In this document: positions 25,334 through 36,237 of the stretch, in pieces
How the letters are laid out: each line of letters begins with the position of its first letter
Numbering within the stretch: position 1 is the stretch's first letter
Assembly: GCF_006438875.1 (NCBI RefSeq)
Contig: NZ_RCZH01000005.1
Coordinates: forward strand, 186,001-250,000
Reading direction: 5' to 3'
DNA length: 64,000 nucleotides
Source: Flavobacterium pectinovorum
GTDB lineage: Bacteria; Bacteroidota; Bacteroidia; Flavobacteriales; Flavobacteriaceae
Notes under the pieces: model-generated
Seen by the model: only the letters and a program-made list of their open reading frames with translations
What the model was told of the DNA's origin: nothing
Databases searched by the model: none
Position numbers and translations under genes: made by a program

Positions 25334-25783
25334 ATGGAATTCAAACAAAAAATATATTCTCACTATTTACAAATGGTTCAGGACCGAATTGATGTTTTTA
25401 GGGACATGATTTCGGCTTTGACCGAAGATTCTAAAAACGATGCCAAAGGTTCGGCGGGTGATAAGCACGAAACGGCTCTGTCAATGATGCATATCGAGCA
25501 GGAAAAACTAACTAATAAACTGAAAGAAGCGATTACTCAAAAAGCTATTTTGGATAAAATTGACGCATCAAAAACTACTGAGAATATCATTTCAGGCAGT
25601 TTGGTAAAAGCCAACGGAATTTATTTGTATGTAAGTGTCGCACTTCCTAAAATTGCAATTGACAGTATAAATGTTATTGCACTTTCTCCACAATCTCCTC
25701 TTGGTTCTCATTTAATGGGGAATAAGGTTGGGTTTACTTTTGAAATTAATAAGACGCATTATACGATTGAGAGTGTTGTGTGA
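25334..25783 (+). CDS. Small GreA/GreB C-terminal-like protein
   Basis: I use the ATG at 25334 (149 residues); the earlier in-frame ATG at 25268 lies inside the palindromic repeat. The N-terminal half is helical and charged (KHETALSMMHIEQEKLTNKL), as in the coiled coil of Gre factors. The C-terminal half has VIALSPQSPLGSHLMGNKVG, much like the SPLGxALLGKxVG part of the GreA C-terminal domain that binds RNA polymerase. I therefore call it a Gre-like protein, perhaps acting at the polymerase secondary channel. It is shorter than the usual GreA of about 158 residues, and the acidic coiled-coil tip is not clearly conserved. Confidence 0.6.
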   Translation: MEFKQKIYSHYLQMVQDRIDVFRDMISALTEDSKNDAKGSAGDKHETALSMMHIEQEKLTNKLKEAITQKAILDKIDASKTTENIISGSLVKANGIYLYVSVALPKIAIDSINVIALSPQSPLGSHLMGNKVGFTFEINKTHYTIESVV

Positions 25784-25788
25784 TTTTA

Positions 25789-25914
25789 TTTCACGCAGAT
25801 TTAACAGATTTAAGCAGATTAAAAAAGGATTTATTTGCAATGTTGTCGAATTACTTTATTAATAATTCAGTGCTAAAATAAAAATCCGTTTAAATCTGTG
25901 AAAATTAGTGCGCC
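25789..25914. repeat. Palindromic repeat (CAGATTTAACAGATT type)
   Basis: TTCACGCAGATTTAACAGAT and AAGCAGATT at 25789-25831 pair with AATCCGTTTAAATCTGTGAA at 25883 onward, with a GCGCC end at 25914. It lies just after the GreA-like gene. The 453-base gap up to asnB also contains the AT palindrome at 25989 and otherwise only AT-rich sequence. Confidence 0.75.
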
Positions 25915-25988
25915 ATTTATTAGTTATATCTATTAAAACACTAATTTCTGAACCGCTTTTCTTCTTCTCTTTAGGAATCTTTCATGGA

Positions 25989-26006
25989 TTTTGAATTAAT
26001 TCAAAA
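25989..26006. promoter_or_regulatory. Perfect 18-base AT palindrome upstream of asnB
   Basis: TTTTGAATTAATTCAAAA is a perfect palindrome, and a half-site TTTAATTCAAAG follows at once. It lies about 230 bases before the asnB start. It could be a repressor site, but AT-rich sequence makes such palindromes by chance, so support is weak. No convincing TAnnTTTG promoter was found between here and asnB. Confidence 0.3.
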
Positions 26007-26235
26007 TTTAATTCAAAGATTTCTTTAAAACCTTATATTTTGTGCTTCTTTTAGGTCTGAAATTGAAATTTTTAAGTTTCGATCTTTTTTTTATGCTAAA
26101 ATTTTACATTTTGTATGTAAATTATGAATTATGGTTTAAAATTACAACTTAAACTATCTTTTGTGTTTTTCAATTGTAACCGTTAATGCATCTTTGCCTT
26201 ATCAAAATAAAATTTTAAAATAAAAATATATAGTT

Positions 26236-27912
26236 ATGTGTGGAATCGTATGTGCCTTTGATCTAAAACAAAAAGCCGAAACCTTAAGACCTCAAGTATT
26301 AGAGATGTCAAAAATCATTCGTCACCGTGGACCGGACTGGAGCGGGATTTATAGCAATGACAAAGCAATTTTATCTCATGAGCGTTTGGCTATTGTAGAT
26401 CCAGCTTCAGGAAAACAACCTTTATTTACAGAAGATAAAAAATTGGTTCTGGCTGCAAATGGTGAAATCTACAACCACAGAGAATTGCGTAAACAATTTG
26501 AAGGAAAATATAACTTTCAAACTGAAAGTGACTGTGAAGTTATCTTAGCTCTTTACAGAGAAAAAGGACCTCATTTTATAGATGAAATGAACGGAATCTT
26601 CGGATTTGCAATTTATGATGTTGAGAAAGATGAGTATTTTATTGCTCGTGATCACATGGGGATTATTCCACTTTATATTGGATGGGATCAGGATGGAACT
26701 TTCTACGTAGCATCTGAATTGAAAGCTCTTGAAGGATATTGTACAAAAATCCAATTGTTTCCTCCGGGACATTATATGACAAGCAAAGACGGCGAATTTG
26801 TACAATGGTACAAAAGAGACTGGACAGAATACGATGCAGTAAAAGACAACGAAACTAGTATTCCTGAAATCAAAAAAGCACTTGAAGCGGCGGTTCACAG
26901 ACAATTAATGAGTGATGTTCCTTACGGAGTTTTACTTTCCGGAGGTTTAGATTCTTCTATTACATCGGCTGTAGCCAAAAAATATGCACAAAAACGTATT
27001 GAATCAGATGATACTACGGATGCCTGGTATCCGCAATTGCACTCTTTTTCAGTAGGATTAGATGGTTCTCCTGATTTGGCTGCAGCTCAGATTGTAGCAA
27101 AACATATCGGAACGATTCACCACGAGATTAAATTTACGATTCAGGAAGGTTTAGACGCTGTTCGTGATGTAATTTACAACTTAGAAACATATGACGTAAC
27201 TACCGTTAGAGCTTCGACTCCAATGTGGTTAATGGCGAGAGTTATTAAGTCAATGGGTATCAAAATGGTATTGTCAGGTGAAGGTGCAGATGAGTTGTTT
27301 GGAGGATATTTATACTTTCATAAAGCACCAAACGCAAGAGAATTTCACGAAGAAAACGTTCGTAAATTAGGTAAACTTCATATGTACGATTGTTTACGTG
27401 CAAACAAAAGTTTAGCAGCTTGGGGAATTGAAGGTCGCGTTCCATTCTTGGATAAAGAATTTATGGATGTGGCAATGAGAATCAACCCACAGGATAAAAT
27501 GATCAACAAAGAGCACCCAATGGAAAAATGGGTGGTTCGTAAAGCATTTGAAGATATGTTGCCGGAAAGTGTAGCATGGAGACAAAAAGAACAATTCTCA
27601 GATGGAGTAGGATACAGCTGGATTGATACTTTGAAAGAAGTTGTTGGAGAAGCAGTTTCTGATGAGCAATTGGCAAATGCGAAATATAAATTTCCGTTAC
27701 AAACGCCAACTTCTAAAGAGGAATATTACTATCGTTCCATCTTTGCAGAACATTTTCCTAGTGATGCTGCAGCATTATGTGTGCCTCAGGAAGCAAGTGT
27801 TGCTTGTAGTACAAAAATTGCTTTGGAGTGGGATGAAGCTTTCAAAAACATGAACGATCCTTCCGGAAGAGCTGTGGCAAGTGTTCATGATGACGCTTAC
27901 GCTAAAGTATAG
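26236..27912 (+). CDS. asnB: Glutamine-dependent asparagine synthetase B
   Basis: This 558-residue protein is a complete class-II glutaminase plus ATP-dependent synthetase. The nucleophile Cys2 (MCGIV), the RHRGPDWSG loop, N75 in NGEIYN that forms the oxyanion hole, and SDCEVI are all in place. The synthetase half has the PPi loop LLSGGLDSS, VLSGEGADELFGGY and EQFSDGVGYSW. It makes asparagine from aspartate, glutamine and ATP in the cytoplasm and closely resembles E. coli AsnB in length and motif text. A second, altered copy follows 308 bases downstream. Confidence 0.97.
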   Translation: MCGIVCAFDLKQKAETLRPQVLEMSKIIRHRGPDWSGIYSNDKAILSHERLAIVDPASGKQPLFTEDKKLVLAANGEIYNHRELRKQFEGKYNFQTESDCEVILALYREKGPHFIDEMNGIFGFAIYDVEKDEYFIARDHMGIIPLYIGWDQDGTFYVASELKALEGYCTKIQLFPPGHYMTSKDGEFVQWYKRDWTEYDAVKDNETSIPEIKKALEAAVHRQLMSDVPYGVLLSGGLDSSITSAVAKKYAQKRIESDDTTDAWYPQLHSFSVGLDGSPDLAAAQIVAKHIGTIHHEIKFTIQEGLDAVRDVIYNLETYDVTTVRASTPMWLMARVIKSMGIKMVLSGEGADELFGGYLYFHKAPNAREFHEENVRKLGKLHMYDCLRANKSLAAWGIEGRVPFLDKEFMDVAMRINPQDKMINKEHPMEKWVVRKAFEDMLPESVAWRQKEQFSDGVGYSWIDTLKEVVGEAVSDEQLANAKYKFPLQTPTSKEEYYYRSIFAEHFPSDAAALCVPQEASVACSTKIALEWDEAFKNMNDPSGRAVASVHDDAYAKV

Positions 27913-27950
27913 AAGTTGAATTATTAGAATTAGTATATATATTGTGGAAG

Positions 27951-27976
27951 AACGTTCTCGAATGAGGACGTTTTTC
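27951..27976 (+). terminator. Probable terminator after asnB
   Basis: AACGTTCTC and GAGGACGTT pair with one mismatch around a four-base loop and are followed by TTTTTC. It lies 40 bases after the asnB stop, so the second synthetase gene probably has its own promoter. Confidence 0.6.
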
Positions 27977-28051
27977 TTGTCTTAAATTGTTAAATTATAT
28001 AATTTCAGTTACTTAAAAAGATTTTTCAGTAATTATTTGACTTTACTTTTT

Positions 28052-28059
28052 TATATTTG
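28052..28059 (+). promoter_or_regulatory. Candidate -7 element (TATATTTG) for the second synthetase gene
   Basis: TATATTTG matches TAnnTTTG exactly. No TTG sits at the best distance (the nearest is 12 bases upstream). A transcript from here would have a leader of about 155 bases. The rest of the 308-base gap is AT-rich with the terminator at 27951. Confidence 0.5.
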
Positions 28060-28220
28060 ACATTCGTCAAAATGGGGTTAAATCACTTTGATTATAAAGC
28101 TGTTATTAAAGAAAAGCAGGATTTAGTTCTTGGTTTTCTGTGAAATACAATGATTTTTATACCTGATATATGTTGTTTGGGGCATGACAGGAAAACGGAA
28201 TAAATAAAAAATAGAATAGT

Positions 28221-29837
28221 ATGTCTGGATTATTGGCCGTTATTGGTAAAGGAAAAGACCCGCAACTCGTAAAAGAGCTTTCTAAAAGAATGTCACATCG
28301 CGGTCCTGATGAAAATGATTTGCAAATTATGGAAAATGGCAGCATAATCAGTCATGAGAGCTTGTCGATTATTGATTTGAAGTCAGGAAAACAACCTATT
28401 CAGGGAACTAAAAAAGCCTGGATGGTTCATGATGGGGAAATCTATAATTATCAGGAATTAAAAGATACGGTTTTAAAAGAGCATAGTTTTAGAACAAAAT
28501 CAGATTCAGAGGTAATCGTGCATTTGTATGAAGAATTTGGAAATGATTTTTGCAATATGCTTGATGGGGATTTTGCTTTTGTAGTAGTAGATGGTGATAA
28601 CTATATTGCAGGAAGGGATCCTATTGGGGTAAAACCTTTGTATTATGGTTTAGATGAAAGAGGACGAATTTATTTTTCGTCTGAAATGAAACCAATTGCG
28701 GATCAATGTAAAACATTCTCTACTTTTCCTCCGGGACATTATTATACACCAAAAAAAGGGTTTGTAAAATATTATAAGCCTGAATATGAGGATTACGAAA
28801 ATGCTGTTGAAGATCTTAATTTAGATTTAATCAAAGATACTTTTACAGAAGCTGTTCGTAAGCGTTTAATGAGCGAGGCGCCACTAGGTGTATTGCTTTC
28901 AGGTGGATTAGACTCCTCTTTAATAGCTGCAATAGCCTCCAGGATTTTCGCGGAAAGCGGAAAAAAACTGCAAACATTTTCGATTGGTTTAGATGCAGAT
29001 GCACCAGATGCTAAAGCAGCGAGAAATGCGGCTGAGTTTTTAGGTACAGAACATCAGGAAGTTCATTTTTCAATTGAAGATGGAATTGGACTTTTAGAGA
29101 AAATCATTTATCATATTGAAACTTACGATATAATTTCGGTTAGAGCCAGTGTGCCTATGTATTTGTTATCGAAAGCAATTGCCGAAAAAGGAATTAAGGC
29201 TATTCTTTCCGGTGAAGGCGCTGACGAAATTTTTGGAGGGCATATGTATTTTAGAAATGCACCATCAACAGAAGAATTTCAGAAGGAAACAATCGAAAGA
29301 GTTCAAAAATTATTTACCGCCGATTTATTGCGTGCTGATAAATCGACAATGGCAAACGGAATAGAGACGAGGGTTCCATTTTTGGATACTGCATTTCTGG
29401 ATGCTACAATTCGTATAAAACCACAAGAAAAACAGCCAAAAGCATATGATGGTATCGAGAAATATATTTTAAGAAAAGCATTTGATACACCTGAAAATCC
29501 CTATTTGCCAAATGATATTTTATGGCGCCAGAAAGAGCAGTTTTCTGATGGAGTTGGATATAATTGGATTGATGAATTAATCGAACATTGTTCCTCTCAA
29601 GTTACAGACGAACAATTAGCAGGAGCAAATGTTGAGTTTTCATATAATTCTCCAACTACAAAAGAGGCGTATTTATACCGATCTATTTTTCATAAATATT
29701 ATCCGCAAATTAGCGCTGCGCAAACGGTTCGAAAATGGATTCCGAAATGGCAGGAAAACCAAGATCCAAGCGGAAGAGCAAATGCGGCTCATAAAGAAGG
29801 AAATTTTGAAACTGCAAAATCTGGTGTGGCAGTTTAG
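28221..29837 (+). CDS. Asparagine synthetase-like protein with degenerate glutaminase site
   Basis: This 538-residue paralogue keeps both domains of AsnB, but the N-terminus reads MSGLL: Ser2 replaces the catalytic Cys2. D71 in VHDGEIYN replaces the oxyanion-hole Asn of NGEIYN. RGPD and KSDSEV remain. The synthetase half is intact, with LLSGGLDSS, ILSGEGADEIFGG and EQFSDGVGYNW. It therefore probably cannot use glutamine and may use free ammonia or another amine, or serve a different amide ligation. Similarity over the whole length to the preceding asnB suggests an old tandem duplication. The start is fixed by the AsnB-like N-terminus. Confidence 0.9.
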   Translation: MSGLLAVIGKGKDPQLVKELSKRMSHRGPDENDLQIMENGSIISHESLSIIDLKSGKQPIQGTKKAWMVHDGEIYNYQELKDTVLKEHSFRTKSDSEVIVHLYEEFGNDFCNMLDGDFAFVVVDGDNYIAGRDPIGVKPLYYGLDERGRIYFSSEMKPIADQCKTFSTFPPGHYYTPKKGFVKYYKPEYEDYENAVEDLNLDLIKDTFTEAVRKRLMSEAPLGVLLSGGLDSSLIAAIASRIFAESGKKLQTFSIGLDADAPDAKAARNAAEFLGTEHQEVHFSIEDGIGLLEKIIYHIETYDIISVRASVPMYLLSKAIAEKGIKAILSGEGADEIFGGHMYFRNAPSTEEFQKETIERVQKLFTADLLRADKSTMANGIETRVPFLDTAFLDATIRIKPQEKQPKAYDGIEKYILRKAFDTPENPYLPNDILWRQKEQFSDGVGYNWIDELIEHCSSQVTDEQLAGANVEFSYNSPTTKEAYLYRSIFHKYYPQISAAQTVRKWIPKWQENQDPSGRANAAHKEGNFETAKSGVAV

Positions 29838-29842
29838 GTATA

Positions 29843-29947
29843 GAAATTCCAAATTTTAAAATTCCAAATTCCAATTACGTTTTTTAGTTTAAATAATGAT
29901 ATATATAATCCGAAACGATATTTAAAGTATTGGTTTCGGATTTTTTT
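29843..29947 (+). terminator. AAATTCCAAATTCC repeat plus terminator after second synthetase gene
   Basis: Repeated AAATTCC words (29843-29877) are followed by a hairpin ATCCGAAAC (29908 onward) and GTTTCGGAT, then a run of T. The hairpin is a good intrinsic terminator. The same arrangement recurs after the M16 gene. Confidence 0.75.
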
Positions 29948-30000
29948 ATGATTAATTTTAAGAATATGGTTTCCCGTAAATTATTAAAAGTAAGTTAATA

Positions 30001-30035
30001 TTGGTGTATCGTGTTTAAGAAAAATACTATATTTG
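30001..30035 (+). promoter_or_regulatory. Bacteroidota-type promoter for the M16 gene
   Basis: TTG at 30001-30003 and TATATTTG at 30028-30035 are separated by 24 bases, one more than the usual upper limit. The start codon is at 30072, giving a leader of about 30 bases. Confidence 0.6.
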
Positions 30036-30071
30036 GTTACCAAAAATTAACTAATCCTTTAACTATAATCT

Positions 30072-32807
30072 ATGAGAAACTTATTATTAAGTGGAATTCT
30101 TTACTGCTCATTGGCTTCATTGAGTTCAGTTTATGCACAAAAATCGGAAGCGCCCAAATACATTAAAAATGTAGAAGGAGTTAAGGAGTATACTTTAAAT
30201 AACGGACTTAAAGTCCTTTTGATTCCTGATGCTTCTCAAAGCAATATGGTTGTAAATATAGTTTACAATGTGGGTTCAAGAAATGAAGGTTATGGCGAAA
30301 AAGGTATGGCGCATTTGTTAGAGCATATGCTTTTTAAGAGTACCAAAAATTTGGGAGATATTAAAAAAATGCTTTCTGATAAAGGTGGAAATGCTAACGG
30401 AACAACCTGGTTAGACAGAACTAACTATTACGAGGTTTTTCCATCAAGTGATGAAAATCTAAAATGGAGTATCGAAATGGAAGCGGATCGAATGATAAAC
30501 GCAACTATTTTGCAAGCAGATTTATCAAAAGAGTTTTCTGTGGTAAGAAACGAATTTGAAATTGGAGAGAATAATCCGGATCGTGTTTTACAGGAAAGAA
30601 TTCTTTCGGCGGCTTATTTGTGGCACAATTACGGAAAAAGTACTATTGGAAGTAAAGAAGATATAGAAAGAGTGAAAGCAACTACGCTTAGGGCTTTTTA
30701 CGAAAAATATTACCAGCCGGACAATTCAACTTTAATAATTGCAGGTAAGTTTGAAGAGCAAAAAGCGTTACAATATGTTGGGCAATATTTTGGAGCTATT
30801 CCAAGGCCAAAGAGAGTTCTGGATAAAACTTATACAGTTGAACCGGCTCAGGATGGTGAAAAATATGTAGAGCTTAACAGAGCAGGAGATAGTAAAAACA
30901 TTGGTGCTTTGTATCACACAGCAGCTTATGTAGACAAGGATTATGCTGCAATTGATGCTTTGGGCGAAATTTTAACTTCGGATCCATCCGGATATTTATA
31001 TAAGTCATTAATAGAAACTCAAAAAGTGTCCAGTATTTATTATTGGCAGCCAACTACCAGAGATGCAAGTTATATTTATTTTGGAGTAGCAGTTCCTAAT
31101 GATAAGGATATTAAAGTTTCTAAAGACTTAGTCAGAACAGAGTTGGATAAAATTGCAACGACTAAATATACTGATGAAGATGTAACGAGAGCCAAGGCAA
31201 AAATTATAAAGCAACTTGATGGTATAAAAAATAATACCGTTTCGTTTGCAATAAATCTTACTGAAATTGTTGGCGCAGGAGATTACAGATTAGGTTTTAT
31301 GTATAGAGATGCAGTCGAAAATCTGACTAAAGAAGATATTCAAAGAGTTGCAGAGAAATATTTCAGAAGCAACAATAGAACAGTTGGAATTTTTATTCCG
31401 TCTAAGGATGAGCAAAGAGTGAAACCTGTCGAATATACAGATGAGCAAATAGTAGCTTTGACTAAAGATTATAAAGGAAAAGCTTTAGAAAAAGAAACTG
31501 CCGCATTTGAGGCTTCTATTAAAAATTTAAAACAAAATTTTGTAGAAGGTAAATTGAGCAACGGTACAAAATATGGCTTAATCAAAAAAGAAATAAAAGG
31601 TGGTAAAGTTCAGGCTAGTTTTCAGTTTCCGGTAAGTAATGAAAAGGATTTAACAGGGAAATCAGATACAGGAGGAATTTTGGCTCAGTTATTAAAAACA
31701 GGGACAACAACCAGAACTAAAGAACAAATTAGCGATCGTCTGGATCAGTTAAAATCGAGTATTTATTTTAATTTTTCAAAACAAACTTTATCTGTAAATG
31801 TAAACACCTATAAAGAAAATTTTAAAGAAGTAATGGAGATTCTGGGAGATTTGCTTGTTAATTCTACTTTTCCGGAAAATGAATTAACAAAGACAATCAG
31901 CGAATACAATACTTATTTAGAAGGAAATCTTAATGATCCGCAATCAGTTGCTTTTACAGAACTTTCCAGACAAACTACAAATTATCCAAAAGGAAGTATT
32001 TTTTATACACCAACAATTCAGGAGCAGATAGATGCATTTAAAAAAATCAAGCAAACGGAAATAGTAGATTTTTATAAAAATATTCTTGGTGGAAATAATG
32101 GTGTTGGAAGTGTTGTAGGAGATTTGGACGGAAAAACTACAACTCAGATTTTAGAAAATACTTTTGGAAAATGGAATTCAAAATCAAAATATGAATTAGC
32201 TAAACCTACTTATTTTGAAACGAAAGTATTGGATAAGGATTTTATAACTCCTGATAAAGAAAATGCGGTAGCGCTTGGAAGAATTGGTTTTAAAATGACC
32301 AGAAGCAGTGCAGATTATCCGGCATTTGTAATGGCTAATGAAATATTAGGAAGCGGAGGTTTTTTGAGCGCAAGAATTCCGATGAGACTAAGAGAAAAAG
32401 AAGGAATAAGTTACGGAGCAGGTTCATTTATTGATGTGCCTATTACAAGTGATGTTGCTTCATGGTCGTATTATGCTTTTTTAAATCCGACTAAAAAGAA
32501 TGCTGTTGAAACGGCTACAAAAGAAGAAATTGCAAAAGCCTTAAAAGATGGTTTTACAGCCGAGGAACTAAAATCAAACCTGGTGAGCTGGCAGAATGAA
32601 AGAAAAACAAGATTGGGCAGTGATGACACTTTAATGAGTCTTGTAAATACTTATTTGCAATACGGAATTCCTTTAGAGGATTACGATAACCTGGAAAATA
32701 AAGTAAAAGCATTAAAAGTTGAAGAAGTAAATGCTGTTTTGAAAAAATATTTGAGTTTAGATAAAATGACTTCTGTTTATGCAGGGGATTTTAATAAGAA
32801 ATTGTAA
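30072..32807 (+). CDS. M16 family (insulinase-like) zinc metallopeptidase, secreted
   Basis: This 911-residue protein has a signal peptide ending near SSVYAQ. The inverted zinc motif HLLEH is at residues 81-85, and E161 sits at the right distance to be the third ligand. The second half repeats the M16 fold without a zinc site (FGKWNSKSKYE, RIPMRLREKEGISYGAGSF), so one chain holds an active and an inactive half. Such peptidases degrade peptides in the periplasm. It has its own promoter and terminator. Confidence 0.93.
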   Translation: MRNLLLSGILYCSLASLSSVYAQKSEAPKYIKNVEGVKEYTLNNGLKVLLIPDASQSNMVVNIVYNVGSRNEGYGEKGMAHLLEHMLFKSTKNLGDIKKMLSDKGGNANGTTWLDRTNYYEVFPSSDENLKWSIEMEADRMINATILQADLSKEFSVVRNEFEIGENNPDRVLQERILSAAYLWHNYGKSTIGSKEDIERVKATTLRAFYEKYYQPDNSTLIIAGKFEEQKALQYVGQYFGAIPRPKRVLDKTYTVEPAQDGEKYVELNRAGDSKNIGALYHTAAYVDKDYAAIDALGEILTSDPSGYLYKSLIETQKVSSIYYWQPTTRDASYIYFGVAVPNDKDIKVSKDLVRTELDKIATTKYTDEDVTRAKAKIIKQLDGIKNNTVSFAINLTEIVGAGDYRLGFMYRDAVENLTKEDIQRVAEKYFRSNNRTVGIFIPSKDEQRVKPVEYTDEQIVALTKDYKGKALEKETAAFEASIKNLKQNFVEGKLSNGTKYGLIKKEIKGGKVQASFQFPVSNEKDLTGKSDTGGILAQLLKTGTTTRTKEQISDRLDQLKSSIYFNFSKQTLSVNVNTYKENFKEVMEILGDLLVNSTFPENELTKTISEYNTYLEGNLNDPQSVAFTELSRQTTNYPKGSIFYTPTIQEQIDAFKKIKQTEIVDFYKNILGGNNGVGSVVGDLDGKTTTQILENTFGKWNSKSKYELAKPTYFETKVLDKDFITPDKENAVALGRIGFKMTRSSADYPAFVMANEILGSGGFLSARIPMRLREKEGISYGAGSFIDVPITSDVASWSYYAFLNPTKKNAVETATKEEIAKALKDGFTAEELKSNLVSWQNERKTRLGSDDTLMSLVNTYLQYGIPLEDYDNLENKVKALKVEEVNAVLKKYLSLDKMTSVYAGDFNKKL

Positions 32808-32829
32808 ACTATAAAAATTCAAACTTTAT

Positions 32830-32906
32830 AAATTCCAAATTCCAATTTGGATAAATTATAGAATCCGAAATGGCATTAAGTTGTTATTTCGGATTTTGTT
32901 TTTTTG
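32830..32906 (+). terminator. AAATTCC repeat plus terminator after M16 gene
   Basis: AAATTCCAAATTCCAATTT at 32830-32849 is followed by AATCCGAAAT (32862-32871) and ATTTCGGATT (32886-32895) with a T-rich tail to 32906. A further AATTTTTGAATTTGGAATTT word near 33006 is the complement of the AAATTCC repeat. The remainder of the 345-base gap to gyrB is AT-rich with a candidate promoter at 33107. Confidence 0.75.
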
Positions 32907-33106
32907 TATTATTTTTAGAATTTGTTCTCGTTTCGGAATTTCAGAATCAAGATATGAATTTGAAAAAAAGGAAGATTTTTTTAGTTTTATTTTTAAAAGA
33001 GGTTAAATTTTTGAATTTGGAATTTATTTTTGGTTTTTAAGACAATTGTGTTAATAACTTAAGTGCTTTAAATCGTATTTTAACGGATATATAATTTGCG
33101 TTTTTA

Positions 33107-33114
33107 TATATTTG
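33107..33114 (+). promoter_or_regulatory. Candidate -7 element (TATATTTG) for gyrB
   Basis: An exact TAnnTTTG match lies 39 bases before the ATG of gyrB. No clear TTG is seen at 17-23 bases upstream. Confidence 0.5.
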
Positions 33115-33122
33115 CGTGTTAG

Positions 33123-35093
<1,971 letters not shown>

Positions 35094-35107
35094 TAAATTT
35101 TAATACC

Positions 35108-35154
35108 ACAATTCGTTTAATTGTTTAAATTTACTAAACAGTTAAACGAATTGT
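35108..35154. repeat. Palindrome with 20-base arms after gyrB
   Basis: ACAATTCGTTTAATTGTTTA and TAAACAGTTAAACGAATTGT are complementary with one mismatch around a seven-base loop. It begins 15 bases after the gyrB stop. It could act as a weak terminator, though no run of T follows. The words resemble the GTTTAATCG repeats near 43 kb and 54 kb. Confidence 0.85.
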
Positions 35155-35201
35155 CTATTTATAAAATAAACAAACTATTAATAACCGATAAAGTATAAAA
35201 T

Positions 35202-36137
35202 ATGAAAGTTACCATTGTAGGAGCAGGAAATGTTGGAGCTACATGTGCAGATGTTATTTCTTATAGAGGAATTGCCAGCGAAGTAGTGTTGTTGGATATT
35301 AAAGAAGGTTTTGCCGAAGGGAAAGCATTGGATATTATGCAATGTGCTACAAATACCGGTTTTAACACCAAAGTATCTGGAGTAACCAACGATTATTCTA
35401 AAACCGCGGGAAGTGATGTAGTGGTTATTACATCAGGGATTCCGAGAAAACCAGGAATGACTCGTGAAGAATTAATTGGTATAAATGCAGGAATTGTAAA
35501 AACAGTTGCTGAAAATGTATTGAAACATTCTCCAAATACTATAATTGTTGTAGTTTCTAATCCAATGGATACTATGACGTATTTAGCTTTAAAATCGACA
35601 GGATTGCCAAAAAACAGAATTATTGGAATGGGAGGGGCTTTAGATAGTTCTCGTTTCAGAACTTATTTATCATTGGCTTTAGATAAACCTGCAAACGATA
35701 TTTCTGCAATGGTTATTGGTGGTCATGGTGATACAACTATGATTCCGTTAACGCGTTTAGCATCTTATAATGGAATTCCCGTAACAGAATTCTTGTCTGA
35801 GGAAGCTTTGCAAAAAGTTGCTGCAGATACGATGGTTGGAGGAGCAACTCTTACAGGTCTTTTAGGAACATCGGCTTGGTATGCGCCAGGAGCTTCTGTT
35901 GCTTATTTAGTTGATAGTATTTTAAACGATCAAAAGAAAATGATTGCTTGTTCTGTTTTTGTAGAAGGAGAGTATGGGCAAAATGATATATGTATAGGAG
36001 TGCCTTGTATAATAGGTAAAAACGGAGTTGAAGAAATTTTAGACATTAAATTAAACGAGCAGGAAAAAGCTTTATTTGCTAAAAGTGCAGATGCAGTTCG
36101 TGGTATGAATGATGCTCTAAAATCGATTTTAGTATAA
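35202..36137 (+). CDS. mdh: Malate dehydrogenase (lactate-dehydrogenase-like type)
   Basis: This 311-residue enzyme starts VTIVGAGNVGATCADV with the NAD-binding GxGxxG. LLDIKEG follows the second strand, and GIPRKPGMTREELIGIN is the malate-type substrate loop with an arginine where lactate enzymes have Gln. VSNPMDTMTYLA and the active-site histidine in GGHGDTTM are present. It converts malate and oxaloacetate in the citric acid cycle. The length is normal. Confidence 0.95.
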   Translation: MKVTIVGAGNVGATCADVISYRGIASEVVLLDIKEGFAEGKALDIMQCATNTGFNTKVSGVTNDYSKTAGSDVVVITSGIPRKPGMTREELIGINAGIVKTVAENVLKHSPNTIIVVVSNPMDTMTYLALKSTGLPKNRIIGMGGALDSSRFRTYLSLALDKPANDISAMVIGGHGDTTMIPLTRLASYNGIPVTEFLSEEALQKVAADTMVGGATLTGLLGTSAWYAPGASVAYLVDSILNDQKKMIACSVFVEGEYGQNDICIGVPCIIGKNGVEEILDIKLNEQEKALFAKSADAVRGMNDALKSILV

Positions 36138-36158
36138 CGATTTTCGAAAAAAAAGGAG

Positions 36159-36186
36159 AAGACTGCACTTTTGCAGTCTTTTTTTT
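36159..36186 (+). terminator. Intrinsic terminator after mdh
   Basis: AAGACTGCA and TGCAGTCTT are perfect nine-base arms around CTTT, followed by six more T. It lies 21 bases after the mdh stop. Confidence 0.9.
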
Positions 36187-36206
36187 AAGATTAATTAATA
36201 AATAAA

Positions 36207-36237
36207 TTGGTTAATGTATTCGTTAATTATATATTTG
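36207..36237 (+). promoter_or_regulatory. Bacteroidota-type promoter for secDF
   Basis: TTG at 36207-36209, 20 bases, then TATATTTG at 36230-36237: an excellent fit to the Flavobacterium consensus. The leader to 36366 is about 120 bases. Confidence 0.8.

Noticed and set aside
26545-26904. Minus-strand 119-residue open frame inside asnB
   Set aside because: It lies wholly in the conserved asnB coding sequence on the opposite strand and has no protein-like features beyond a shadow frame.
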